DNA of 19,497 nt. It comes from CAYMDJ01 sp964537525 (GTDB taxonomy: Archaea > Aenigmatarchaeota > Aenigmatarchaeia > QMZP01). Numbering within the stretch: position 1 is the first letter of the stretch; each line of letters begins with the position of its first letter. The stretch spans positions 1 through 19,497 of the forward strand of contig CAZIAB010000013.1 of NCBI GenBank assembly GCA_964537525.1, given 5' to 3'. Position numbers and translations under genes: made by a program. This document shows, one piece after another, positions 8,176-15,244 of this stretch. The notes under the pieces were generated by a model that saw nothing but the letters and a program-made list of their open reading frames with translations, was not told where the DNA came from and did not search any database.

Positions 8176-9443
8176 ACGGAAACCACGCAACAAAACATTG
8201 TAATAGGTGCAGGGCGCAGCAGCGCCCTCGGTTAGCAAGCTCGCATGGTATGAGTGGGCAAGTATACTCACTGATAGCCATACTGATAGCCATACCCCTG
8301 ATACTCTTCGTTACATTCTACCTCTCTGGTGAGCAGCACATGGACTACGCGGCGATTGACAAGGTGGTTGCTGACCAGATGCACGAAGTCGAGAGGAGTA
8401 TCGAGAAGGACTTCGTGCAGGCCATGTCCATATCGGGCAAGAGGGCCCTGCTCGCGGCAAGCAATGACGTCATAAGGGAGGGCAGGAAACTTGACGATGC
8501 CAATGCCCGGCTCCTGGAGTTGCTTACCAACGGAAGCCTTTACGGGAACTATACCTACGTGATGGACAACAACACCATAAACGACTGGGTGGACAAGATA
8601 CAGGACATGGACCTGGGCTTTGAGATAGGGTTGGGTTATTCAGACCTCACCCTCGAGGGATATGATGCCTTCGACGTCCTTCTGTCCGTAGAGCTGGGCA
8701 TCAACGTAACTGATGATTTGGGCAAATCGAGGATAGACAGGTCCCTTTCCAAGGAGTCCCTGATAAGCATAGAGCAGGTCGAGGACCCGATATTCGCGCT
8801 CAATACAGTGGGATACATAAGCCGGCCAATAAAGAAATACCCGTATCCTTACCATGCGATAGAGATTGTTTCAGGAACTTCTGACGGGACGTGCAAGGGA
8901 AATGTCACCTTCAACCCATCGGACCCGGACGCTTCAGAGAAGATACTGGTCACAGAGGACGCGGCGGGAATATCCGGCTTCCTCGGGGTGGTATCGGAAA
9001 CTTCCAGCCTCCCGCTGGTTTCATGCTACGTCGTTAATGCCCCGGATGCGGTCAACAAGACCATGGCAATCACTGACTGGTCCGGCTATGCCCCCCTGTT
9101 CATTGACAACGAGACGTCTGCTCTCTGGTCACTTCCCGTTTACGAGGTTCCCTACGAGGGCTACTACACTGTCTTCCCGTCCGGAACAGGACCAGACATA
9201 TTCGAGAGGCTCGAGGGCTCCCTGACCGGCTCCTCGGATAACGGAATGGAAACATTCATCAACGCGGAGAGGTTCCAGGCAGTCGGCCTCCCTGTCAAGA
9301 GCAACCAGATATCTGTCGCGTATTTGTACTTCTCATACCAAAGTATAAACGGTGTCCCTGTCAGGGGGATGCCGTCATGGTTCAGGATAGACTTCACGAG
9401 GGCAGCCAAATACAACCTCACTGACCTCATGGAAACGGGCTAA
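8166..9443 (+). CDS. Membrane-anchored pilin-like surface protein
   Basis: The core protein starts MSGQVYSLIAILIAIPLILF at ATG 8250: one N-terminal hydrophobic helix followed by about 370 extracytoplasmic residues with a helical stalk-like part (about 30-90 of the core) and several sequons (NGSL, NYTY, NVTD, NVTF, NKTM, NETS, NLTD). Two starts are possible. ATG 8166 has a perfect Shine-Dalgarno sequence and overlaps the previous stop codon by 10 bases; it adds 28 residues with an unusual HCNRC motif. ATG 8250 gives a cleaner pilin-type N-terminus but lacks a ribosome site. The extra 84 bases use less typical codons and contain a perfect stem-loop, so they may be untranslated. SGQ is not a canonical K/R-G prepilin peptidase site. 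No function is recognised beyond a surface anchor protein co-transcribed with its neighbours. Confidence 0.8.
   Translation: MGLNGNHATKHCNRCRAQQRPRLASSHGMSGQVYSLIAILIAIPLILFVTFYLSGEQHMDYAAIDKVVADQMHEVERSIEKDFVQAMSISGKRALLAASNDVIREGRKLDDANARLLELLTNGSLYGNYTYVMDNNTINDWVDKIQDMDLGFEIGLGYSDLTLEGYDAFDVLLSVELGINVTDDLGKSRIDRSLSKESLISIEQVEDPIFALNTVGYISRPIKKYPYPYHAIEIVSGTSDGTCKGNVTFNPSDPDASEKILVTEDAAGISGFLGVVSETSSLPLVSCYVVNAPDAVNKTMAITDWSGYAPLFIDNETSALWSLPVYEVPYEGYYTVFPSGTGPDIFERLEGSLTGSSDNGMETFINAERFQAVGLPVKSNQISVAYLYFSYQSINGVPVRGMPSWFRIDFTRAAKYNLTDLMETG
8211..8228 (+). repeat. GC-rich stem-loop between two possible starts
   Basis: AGGGCGC and GCGCCCT form a 7-bp perfect stem around an AGCA tetraloop, lying between ATG 8166 and ATG 8250. 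It could be an mRNA processing or translation-control structure, or simply coding sequence for RAQQRP. Confidence 0.5.
8271..8294 (+). repeat. Two-copy 12-bp tandem repeat in membrane helix
   Basis: CTGATAGCCATA is repeated twice head to tail and encodes LIAI-LIAI in the membrane helix of the pilin-like protein. Slippage here would change helix length by four residues in frame. Confidence 0.9.
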
Positions 9444-9454
9444 TGGTGACTTGA

Positions 9455-10165
9455 ATGCAGACCAGGACAGGAATAATCGCGCTGGTTTTGATTACGGCAA
9501 TAACGTATTTCTTCCTCTTTTCAGGGGTTTTCACCCCCGTCCCCATGACAGAGTCAGAGATACGCGACCTCGTAAAGGACAGGTACCCCAACTCCCTTGG
9601 GGACCCCACCTATGACGAGGACTGCATAATCTGCGATGCCACTGGCTGCCATCCCTATGGGGAGCCCTGCTGGAGGGTCACCCGTGTGGAAGAGGACGGA
9701 GGGAAGTCTGTCGAGACCAGCGTCGATGAATCCGGTGAGGAGATATCGAGCACAGAGAGCCCCTGTACGGAATGGTGGTGCGATGCAGAGCCGTGCAGCC
9801 ATGAATACAGCATTCTGGTTGATAACGTTACCCATGATTACACGAACTATGGATGTGACAATCCCTCACCGACCTGCGACCAGGAGCTTGAGCTGTGCAG
9901 GGCCTGCTCCTTAAGTGACGAGTGCGTCATGACAGAGACCTATCAGGACAACCTGACAACGGTCTATGTTTTCAGCGTGATAGGGACAGGCGGTTATTCC
10001 ACGATAAACGACTCCGGCTATGTGTGCCAGGTCTTCGAGGGCGAGGACATGCTCCTGATGAACACCACCACGATAAGCGAGTGCCGGATGATAGCAGAGT
10101 TCTATTCGAAATGCGGGACCCCGGGATGCAATTTCGAGCCAAGCTTCGGCATGATACCATATTAA
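9455..10165 (+). CDS. Cys-rich membrane-anchored extracytoplasmic protein
   Basis: A 236-residue protein with an N-terminal hydrophobic helix at about 6-24 and no other membrane segment. The outer part contains 16 cysteines (57, 60, 65, 72, 104, 109, 114, 134, 141, 148, 151, 157, 191, 210, 220, 225), an even number with no repeated zinc-finger spacing. That suits disulfide bonding outside the membrane. Sequons include NVTH, NLTT, NDSG and NTTT. The gene starts 11 bases after its neighbour, with GGTGA 5 nt before the ATG, so the two are almost certainly one transcript. The family is not recognised. A minor pilus subunit, adhesin or secreted cap protein would fit, but only by context. Confidence 0.8.
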   Translation: MQTRTGIIALVLITAITYFFLFSGVFTPVPMTESEIRDLVKDRYPNSLGDPTYDEDCIICDATGCHPYGEPCWRVTRVEEDGGKSVETSVDESGEEISSTESPCTEWWCDAEPCSHEYSILVDNVTHDYTNYGCDNPSPTCDQELELCRACSLSDECVMTETYQDNLTTVYVFSVIGTGGYSTINDSGYVCQVFEGEDMLLMNTTTISECRMIAEFYSKCGTPGCNFEPSFGMIPY

Positions 10166-10198
10166 TACAGGAAGAAACAAACATAAAGCAGGTGTCCA

Positions 10199-10900
10199 AT
10201 GTTCGGTCTGGGCAGGAAAAAGAAGGCTGGGAAGAAGGAAAGCGAAAAAAAGAAAATCCAGAAAGAGCTGCGCGAGGAGGAGGAGAAGGAGCTCCAGAGG
10301 GACCTCAGCCTCATCGATGACAGGATTCTGAAGGAGATTCCATACAAGCTCTCCGGGGACACGAGGGCCCTGAAGACGGGCATTGACAGCCTCTATTCCC
10401 TCGTGAAGGAGAGCAAGAACATAAGCACTGCAAAGGCGGCCAGGAAGCTTGGGGTCAGCGAAGAGATGGTCTCTGAATGGTCCGACATAATGGAGGAGCA
10501 CGAGATGCTCCGCATCCACTATCCCGTTTTCGGAAAGCCCGCCCTCCGCAGCATGGACTGGAGACCGAAGTGGAAGACAAAGAAGAAGAAGAAAACCAAA
10601 AAAGAGGAGAAAGAAAAGGCAGCGGGAAAGAGGTTACGTCACCTGAAGTTCACCAAGAAGAGGCTATTCATATTCGCGGAGATGATAGTCCTCGGGGAGA
10701 TACTGATATACGTATTCCTCGTGAACAGGAAGCTGTCTACCAACTTCCTGCCGGTCATCATAGAGCGGCTCAGCTTCGCTTACGTCTACCTCACCCGGAA
10801 CCTCATAATGCTCATTCTGGTCCTCGCGTTCATAGGTTTCACCGCCTTCATGATAGCGGGAAGGAGAAAGCTCGCCAGGAAGAAGAAGGCAGGAAAGTGA
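10199..10900 (+). CDS. Winged-helix protein with two C-terminal membrane helices
   Basis: A 233-residue protein. Residues 1-35 are a highly charged Lys/Glu stretch. Residues about 60-116 form a winged-helix-like domain (LVKESKNISTAKAARKLGVSEEMVSEW, then a wing-like HYPVFGKPALR). Residues 125-150 are a Lys-rich linker. Two hydrophobic helices follow at about 156-175 and 200-220, and the C-terminus is basic. The soluble part should face the cytoplasm. GGTG lies 4 nt before the ATG, and the gene sits 35 bp before the ATPase gene. From memory, similar winged-helix segments occur with archaeal type II/IV secretion ATPases, which suggests a protein that docks the ATPase to the membrane rather than a DNA regulator. 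It has too few helices for a FlaJ/TadC platform. The specific role is unknown. Confidence 0.82.
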   Translation: MFGLGRKKKAGKKESEKKKIQKELREEEEKELQRDLSLIDDRILKEIPYKLSGDTRALKTGIDSLYSLVKESKNISTAKAARKLGVSEEMVSEWSDIMEEHEMLRIHYPVFGKPALRSMDWRPKWKTKKKKKTKKEEKEKAAGKRLRHLKFTKKRLFIFAEMIVLGEILIYVFLVNRKLSTNFLPVIIERLSFAYVYLTRNLIMLILVLAFIGFTAFMIAGRRKLARKKKAGK

Positions 10901-10904
10901 CGAA

Positions 10905-10914
10905 CTTTTTATAG
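10905..10914 (+). promoter_or_regulatory. TATA box for the ATPase gene
   Basis: CTTTTTATAG is centred about 26 nt before ATG 10936, and no Shine-Dalgarno sequence precedes the start. The ATPase therefore probably has its own leaderless promoter in addition to any read-through. Confidence 0.6.
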
Positions 10915-10935
10915 GAGAAATACAAGATATACTCA

Positions 10936-12555
10936 ATGTCCCAGAAAAACATCGAGAATTATAAGATAACTGTCAACAACGTCGAGGCCAGGATAAGGAT
11001 TTACACTGATGATAAGGATTTCGTCCCGCTTTATGAGGTCATAATACCCATCCTGGAGCCCGCGACAGACGCGGCACTTGACTACATAAGGGAGCGCCTG
11101 ATAACAGAGCTCGACCTGAGGCCCGCGGAAATCCTCTCGCCAGAGGAGATGAGGAACCTCAAGGACAGGTTCGACAAGGAGGCCTTCGAGCTCCTGAAGA
11201 AGAACCTCCCAAACCTCTCTGAAAAGGAATACAAGACCCTCACCGGCCTCCTGATACAGCAGTCGCTCGGCCTGGGCGTGGTGGAGATACTCCTCCAGGA
11301 CAAGAACCTCGAGGAAATCGTCATAAACTCCTCGACCGACCCCATCTGGGTGTATCACATAAAGCTCGGATGGCTCAAGACCAATGTGACCATATCATCA
11401 GAGACCCAGATTTACGATTATGCTTCATCCATAGGAAGGAGGGTGGGCGAGCAGATAACCAACCTCAAGCCACTGATGGACGCCTACCTCCCGAGCGGTG
11501 ACCGTACGAATGCCACGCTCTATCCTATATCCACGTCCGGGAATACGATGACCATAAGGAAGTTCGCTAGGAGGCCCTGGACGATTACGGACTTCATAGA
11601 GGACAACACCCTCTCGCTCGAGATGGCCGCATTCCTGTGGCTGGCCATCCAGTATGAGATGAACATAGTCATAGCAGGAGGCACGGCATCCGGAAAGACC
11701 TCCATGCTGAACGCCCTCACGTGCTTCATACCCCCCAATCACAGAATCCTTTCCATAGAGGACACCAGGGAGATCCAGCTCCCGAGGTTCCTCCACTGGG
11801 TCCCCCTGACGACCAGGCCGCCCAACCCAGAGGGGAAGGGAGAGGTCAGCATGCTCCACATCCTGATAAACTCCCTGAGGATGAGGCCTGACAGGGTCAT
11901 AGTGGGAGAGATAAGGCGCTCCAGGGAGGCAGAGGTTTTGTTCGAGGCAATCAACACGGGCCACTCCGTCTATTCCACCCTCCACGCCAACACCTCTGAG
12001 GAGGCCTTCAGGAGGCTCGTGAACCCTCCGATAGACATACCCGTCGCCCTCCTTGGCGGGCTCCAGCTGATAGCCGTGATGCACAGGGACAGGAGGAAGA
12101 ACGTCAGGAGGATGCTCCAGATAACGGAGCTCATACCATCATCGGGCCTGAAGGACATGAAGATAGACATGAACACCATATACCAGTGGGTCGCTGCTGA
12201 CGACAAGTTCATACCTCTCGCCAAATCCTACCGCGCAATGGCCGACATAAAGCTGTACACGGGCATGACAGAGAAGGACATAGACAGGGACCTCATGGAG
12301 AAGCAGGTCGTCCTCATGTGGATGGTCAAGAACGACATAAAGGACATCCATATCGTGGGGAGGATAGTCTCCGAATACTACGTCGACCCAGAGAGGGTGC
12401 TCGATGGCATAAAGAAGGGCACCTACAGCGTGGGCGCGACAAAGACCCCCAAGGACGCTGCCAAGTCCGCTGCCCAGGAACCGGCTGCCAAAAAGCCCGC
12501 TGCAAAGAAACCCGCCAAGAAGGCTGCGCTCAAAAAGGCAAGGAAAAAGAAGTAG
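10936..12555 (+). CDS. Type II/IV secretion ATPase (FlaI/VirB11/TadA-like)
   Basis: A hexameric traffic ATPase that powers assembly or secretion at the cytoplasmic face of the membrane. The 539-residue protein has an N-terminal domain (about 1-215) with the family's EEIVINSS-type segment, then a RecA-like core: Walker A GGTASGKT (248-255), an Asp-box-like SIEDTREIQLP (273-283), Walker B-like RVIVGEIR with Glu325, and a His box with His350 (STLHANT). The last 35 or so residues form a tail of Lys, Ala and Pro (AAKKPAAKKPAKKAALKK) like histone H1 or some ribosomal proteins, not part of the usual family. Neighbours are pilin-like and membrane proteins. A FlaJ-like platform is not seen nearby, so whether it drives a pilus, an archaellum-like filament or secretion is open. 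Confidence 0.95.
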   Translation: MSQKNIENYKITVNNVEARIRIYTDDKDFVPLYEVIIPILEPATDAALDYIRERLITELDLRPAEILSPEEMRNLKDRFDKEAFELLKKNLPNLSEKEYKTLTGLLIQQSLGLGVVEILLQDKNLEEIVINSSTDPIWVYHIKLGWLKTNVTISSETQIYDYASSIGRRVGEQITNLKPLMDAYLPSGDRTNATLYPISTSGNTMTIRKFARRPWTITDFIEDNTLSLEMAAFLWLAIQYEMNIVIAGGTASGKTSMLNALTCFIPPNHRILSIEDTREIQLPRFLHWVPLTTRPPNPEGKGEVSMLHILINSLRMRPDRVIVGEIRRSREAEVLFEAINTGHSVYSTLHANTSEEAFRRLVNPPIDIPVALLGGLQLIAVMHRDRRKNVRRMLQITELIPSSGLKDMKIDMNTIYQWVAADDKFIPLAKSYRAMADIKLYTGMTEKDIDRDLMEKQVVLMWMVKNDIKDIHIVGRIVSEYYVDPERVLDGIKKGTYSVGATKTPKDAAKSAAQEPAAKKPAAKKPAKKAALKKARKKK

Positions 12556-12570
12556 CCCTTTCTCCAGATA

Positions 12571-12580
12571 AGCTTATATC
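12571..12580 (+). promoter_or_regulatory. TATA box for the small Cys-rich gene
   Basis: GCTTATATCC is centred near 12575. Initiation about 25 nt downstream would be at or just past the ATG codons at 12596 and 12602, so the transcript is probably leaderless. Confidence 0.5.
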
Positions 12581-12595
12581 CCGGCCCGTGATATA

Positions 12596-13162
12596 ATGAG
12601 CATGAAACTGCCCGCGTGGCCTTATCTGCTGGTCCTGTTCATAGCTGTTGCTGCACTGGCCGTTGTCCTAGCCTTCATTCCCATGCGGGGGGCGCCTGTC
12701 AGGCAGTGCGAATCCCTGCAGGAATGCATCCAGGCTGCAAACGTCTACGGAAACTACGGGGCGGTTTATTACGATTCCTATTCCTCTCCCGGGGGGACTG
12801 CCACCACCAGGAGGACGTACGAGATAAGCAACGACCAGCTCGTCCGGTGCACCGGATGTTCGGTGATTTACACCTCTGGCTACGGAAACAGTTCCGCCGA
12901 ATGCCCGGGCGGAGGGAACGACTGCAGCAGCATCATGAAGCAGACCGACGTCCTGGGAATAGTAAGGAACATGAACGTCCCCGCGGAATTCCGGCTCGGA
13001 ACCAGGCAGTGCTTCCGCGGCGAGATAATGGCAGCGGAAACATTCGATGCCATCGTATGCTTTGATGAGACGAACAGGGTCGTCAACTACGCCGAGCAGA
13101 GGAAGCGGCCCTTCTACCGCTTCAACGTGGCAGGCTATGAGACAGAGCTCTCCTTCTCCTGA
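12596..13162 (+). CDS. Membrane-anchored Cys-containing surface protein
   Basis: A 188-residue protein with one N-terminal hydrophobic helix (about 9-28) and an extracytoplasmic part with eight cysteines (38, 44, 85, 88, 103, 110, 139, 155), including one CxxC (CTGC). The even count and outside location favour disulfides. There is a single NSS sequon, and Gly/Tyr/Ser-rich segments lie around residues 50-70 and 92-100. No known family is recognised. The gene stands between the ATPase and another prepilin-like gene, so it is likely a component or cargo of the same apparatus. Two in-frame ATG codons, 12596 and 12602, are both compatible with the promoter; the choice changes only two residues. 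Confidence 0.72.
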   Translation: MSMKLPAWPYLLVLFIAVAALAVVLAFIPMRGAPVRQCESLQECIQAANVYGNYGAVYYDSYSSPGGTATTRRTYEISNDQLVRCTGCSVIYTSGYGNSSAECPGGGNDCSSIMKQTDVLGIVRNMNVPAEFRLGTRQCFRGEIMAAETFDAIVCFDETNRVVNYAEQRKRPFYRFNVAGYETELSFS

Positions 13163-13168
13163 TGCTGG

Positions 13169-13188
13169 ATATTTAAACCATATTAATC
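13169..13188 (+). promoter_or_regulatory. Overlapping TATA elements before the last pilin-like gene
   Basis: ATATTTAAACC (13169-13179) and CATATTAATCC (about 13178-13188) lie 25-34 nt before ATG 13208. The second spacing gives a leaderless transcript, the first a leader of about 8 nt. Confidence 0.5.
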
Positions 13189-13207
13189 CTGCTGACAAGA
13201 TTTCTCC

Positions 13208-14248
13208 ATGAGGAAAGGTTTCTTCCACATACTGGAGATAGTGATAGTGACGCTGGTCATGTTCGTGGTGGTGTTCCAGTTCTCTGCAATTCCCTCTGTC
13301 GAGAGTGACTGGTCTAGGGCAAAGCTATCCCTCAAGGCCTGGGACGTCATCCAGACGCTAAACAGGATGGGCACTGACTGGCTCGATCCGGATGAGGTTT
13401 CCGACCGGATAACGTCCGCGATAAACAGCACCAACATAAGGTACAGCGTGTACGCTGACCTTCCCAGGTCCCTAATCCAGGTTGGCTGCTTCAGGTGCAC
13501 GGCAGGCGAGGTTGTCCGCGTACAGAATCTAATCAGTGATTTTGAGATAAACGATGTCGACGTGACGTTCGGTCCGGTGATAAACACCACTGGCTTCTCC
13601 GTTCTCACCGATGTCACCGTTGTGTTTGATGCCAACCTCACTGATTATGAGGCTGACCTCATAAGCTACCTCGAGAGCGGCAGGGGGGTGGTCCAGATGA
13701 GGCACCTCGACAGGAGCGAGATTGATGGAGACCCTGTCCAGTCCCGGATATTCGGCCTTTCCTGGGACGATACCCTGCCTGCCAGGACGGGTGATAACAT
13801 AACCTTCCCATACTATCTGGACCAGGGCAGCCGCTACTACCCCATAAAATCCTACTTCCACCACATCCAGAATTCCAGCGGCGACTTCTTTGATGAGCCC
13901 CACACGTTTAATGCATCGATGCTCGCTGGCGAGAAGCTGAACCTGACAGACACCTTTACCGAGAGGATTGTCCTGAGGCAAGATGGAACCAACCTCCCTG
14001 CCTGCATCGTGAGGGAGGGAATAATCGGAGGGTCAGGGAGGGCGGCATGGCTGGCTGACGGACCCGATAGTGAGCCTGATAAAGAGGTCCTTTTCACCAG
14101 CATGGTTTCGTGGGCTTCGCTGCACCAGAGGGTAATAATCGAGAACGAGATGGCCAGGCCCGTGGGGACCTTCACCTTCTTCACCGTCCTCAGCGAGGAG
14201 ATGTTCCAGCCGGTTGAGATTGACCTGGAACTCGGCTATTTGTATTAG
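13208..14248 (+). CDS. Prepilin-like surface protein with GATase-like outer domain
   Basis: A 346-residue protein starting MRKGFFHILEIVIVTLVMF. KG followed by FF fits an archaeal prepilin cleavage site, with Glu10 at about +6 of the mature chain and a hydrophobic helix at about 8-27. The outer part carries sequons (NSTN, NTTG, NLTD, NITF, NSSG, NASM, NLTD). Residues about 133-303 show the rhythm of a class I glutamine-amidotransferase/ThuA-like fold: VTVVFDANLTDYEADLISYL, then ESGRGVVQM, and later GGSGRAAWLADG followed by LFTSMVSWAS. No catalytic Cys-His-Glu triad is evident, so it would be a binding or structural domain. A CFRC motif lies at 94-97. The fold call is by eye. The gene closes the surface-protein block, before aIF1A. 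Confidence 0.82.
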   Translation: MRKGFFHILEIVIVTLVMFVVVFQFSAIPSVESDWSRAKLSLKAWDVIQTLNRMGTDWLDPDEVSDRITSAINSTNIRYSVYADLPRSLIQVGCFRCTAGEVVRVQNLISDFEINDVDVTFGPVINTTGFSVLTDVTVVFDANLTDYEADLISYLESGRGVVQMRHLDRSEIDGDPVQSRIFGLSWDDTLPARTGDNITFPYYLDQGSRYYPIKSYFHHIQNSSGDFFDEPHTFNASMLAGEKLNLTDTFTERIVLRQDGTNLPACIVREGIIGGSGRAAWLADGPDSEPDKEVLFTSMVSWASLHQRVIIENEMARPVGTFTFFTVLSEEMFQPVEIDLELGYLY

Positions 14249-14266
14249 ACCTTTCAGAAAATCCTG

Positions 14267-14278
14267 AAAATATATAAG
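14267..14278 (+). promoter_or_regulatory. TATA box for aIF1A
   Basis: AAAATATATAAG predicts a start near 14298. The short leader contains AAGGAGAT 4 nt before ATG 14313, so this gene, unlike many in the window, is expected to use a Shine-Dalgarno leader. Confidence 0.65.
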
Positions 14279-14312
14279 TACACAAAAGAACTTATCATCT
14301 TAAGGAGATATT

Positions 14313-14627
14313 ATGGCATTCCAGAGGATTGGGGACAGGAGAACGGACCAGCCCGGTGAGCAGGTAAGGGTAAGGCTGCCGAGGGGAAAGGAGATTCTCG
14401 GCGAGATAGATGAAATCCTGGGAGCCAGCAGGTTCAAGGTCCTGTGCAAGGACGGGAAGACAAGGATATGCAGGATACCGGGAAAGTTCAGGAAGAGGAT
14501 AAGGGTCAGCGTCGGTGACATAGTCATAGTGGTCCCGTGGGAGATAGAGTCTGACGAGAAGGGCGACATTGTCTGGATATACAACAGGACCCAGATGGCA
14601 TGGCTCAGGAACAAGGGTCACGCCTAA
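14313..14627 (+). CDS. eif1a: Translation initiation factor aIF1A
   Basis: Archaeal IF1/eIF1A homologue, 104 residues, which binds the A site of the small ribosomal subunit during start-codon selection. It is an S1-type OB-fold from about residue 17 to 90 (QVRVRLPRGKEILGEIDEILGASRFKVLC, then TRICRIPGKFRKRIRVSVGDIVIVVPWE), with a basic N-terminal tail and a short C-terminal part ending WIYNRTQMAWLRNKGHA. Length and motifs are normal. It lies upstream of the KH protein as in many euryarchaea, but the RIO kinase that often sits between them is missing. Confidence 0.96.
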   Translation: MAFQRIGDRRTDQPGEQVRVRLPRGKEILGEIDEILGASRFKVLCKDGKTRICRIPGKFRKRIRVSVGDIVIVVPWEIESDEKGDIVWIYNRTQMAWLRNKGHA

Positions 14628-14639
14628 CCCACAACATCA

Positions 14640-14645
14640 TTTTTT
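14640..14645 (+). terminator. Oligo-T terminator after aIF1A
   Basis: A run of six T residues 12 bases past the aIF1A stop, without a strong hairpin, matches the simple U-tract termination known in archaea. It directly abuts the first copy of the 18-bp repeat. Confidence 0.45.
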
Positions 14646-14758
14646 CAAGTCATGGAGATTAACGATAAACAGCCATTAGAACCCAGTCACAAAATAACCA
14701 ATCCTGGGTGCGAATCGGCATTGCGGTGTCATAAAGCGTGCAAGTCATGGAGATTAAC
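14646..14758 (+). repeat. 18-bp direct repeat bounding a 77-bp segment
   Basis: CAAGTCATGGAGATTAAC occurs exactly at 14646-14663 and 14741-14758. The second copy contains the ribosome binding site (GGAG) of the KH gene and ends directly before its ATG. The 77 bp between hold ACCCAG/CTGGGT arms (near 14680 and 14703) that can form a 6-bp stem, but no recognisable gene. The arrangement looks like a small insertion or duplication at the KH gene leader. Confidence 0.9.
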
Positions 14759-15244
14759 ATGCAGGAGATTGTTCTGATACCCCACGAAAGGGTGGGCGTC
14801 CTGATAGGAAAGGGCGGCAAGGTCAAGGAAAAGCTGGAGAAGGAGACCTCCGCAAGGATAACGGTCGATGAGCAGGAAGTCATAATAGATTGTGATGACC
14901 CAGGGGTTCTAATCAAGGTGGCCGAGGTCGTCAAGGCAATAGGGAGGGGATTCTCGCCAGAAGACGCATTCCTCCTCCTCAAGGATGATTTCGAGCTTGC
15001 CGTGATAACCCTCCAGGGTGAGAGGCACAACACCGTCAAGCGCCTAATGGCAAGGGTAATAGGAAAGAAAGGGGCCACCAGGAAGATAATCGAGGATGAA
15101 ACCAACTGCCTTCTTTGCGTGTTCGGCAAGACAGTCGCTATAATAGGCACCCAACCCAACCTCTCGAGGGCAGAGCACGCCGTCGAGGAGATTATCCGTG
15201 GCAGGAGCCACGGCTATGTCTATGCAAAACTAAAGAAGAAGTAA
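14759..15244 (+). CDS. KH-domain RNA-binding protein, Pno1/Dim2-like
   Basis: A 161-residue protein of two KH domains, homologous to archaeal partners of eukaryotic Pno1 (Dim2), which binds near the 3' end of small-subunit rRNA during maturation. KH1 has the GxxG loop GKGG (17-20, in VGVLIGKGGKVKEKLE). KH2 has GKKG (102-105, in ARVIGKKGATRKIIEDET). It ends in a basic KLKKK. The frame opens earlier (GTG 14738, ATG 14747), but ATG 14759 has GGAG six bases upstream and gives the usual MQE-V-IP start. Those upstream codons lie in the 18-bp repeat. The gene ends at 15244, immediately beside the convergent rps27ae stop. Confidence 0.93.
   Translation: MQEIVLIPHERVGVLIGKGGKVKEKLEKETSARITVDEQEVIIDCDDPGVLIKVAEVVKAIGRGFSPEDAFLLLKDDFELAVITLQGERHNTVKRLMARVIGKKGATRKIIEDETNCLLCVFGKTVAIIGTQPNLSRAEHAVEEIIRGRSHGYVYAKLKKK

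Noticed and set aside
11425..12084. A 219-codon minus-strand open frame
   Set aside because: It is the shadow of the ATPase core, contains no domain pattern, and has no promoter or ribosome site.
14664..14740. A tRNA or tRNA fragment between the 18-bp repeats
   Set aside because: GGGTGCGAATC faintly recalls a T-arm, but no acceptor, D or anticodon stems can be drawn.
14646..14758. CRISPR or integrase attachment site
   Set aside because: There are only two repeat copies, no cas or integrase gene, and no tRNA target in the window.
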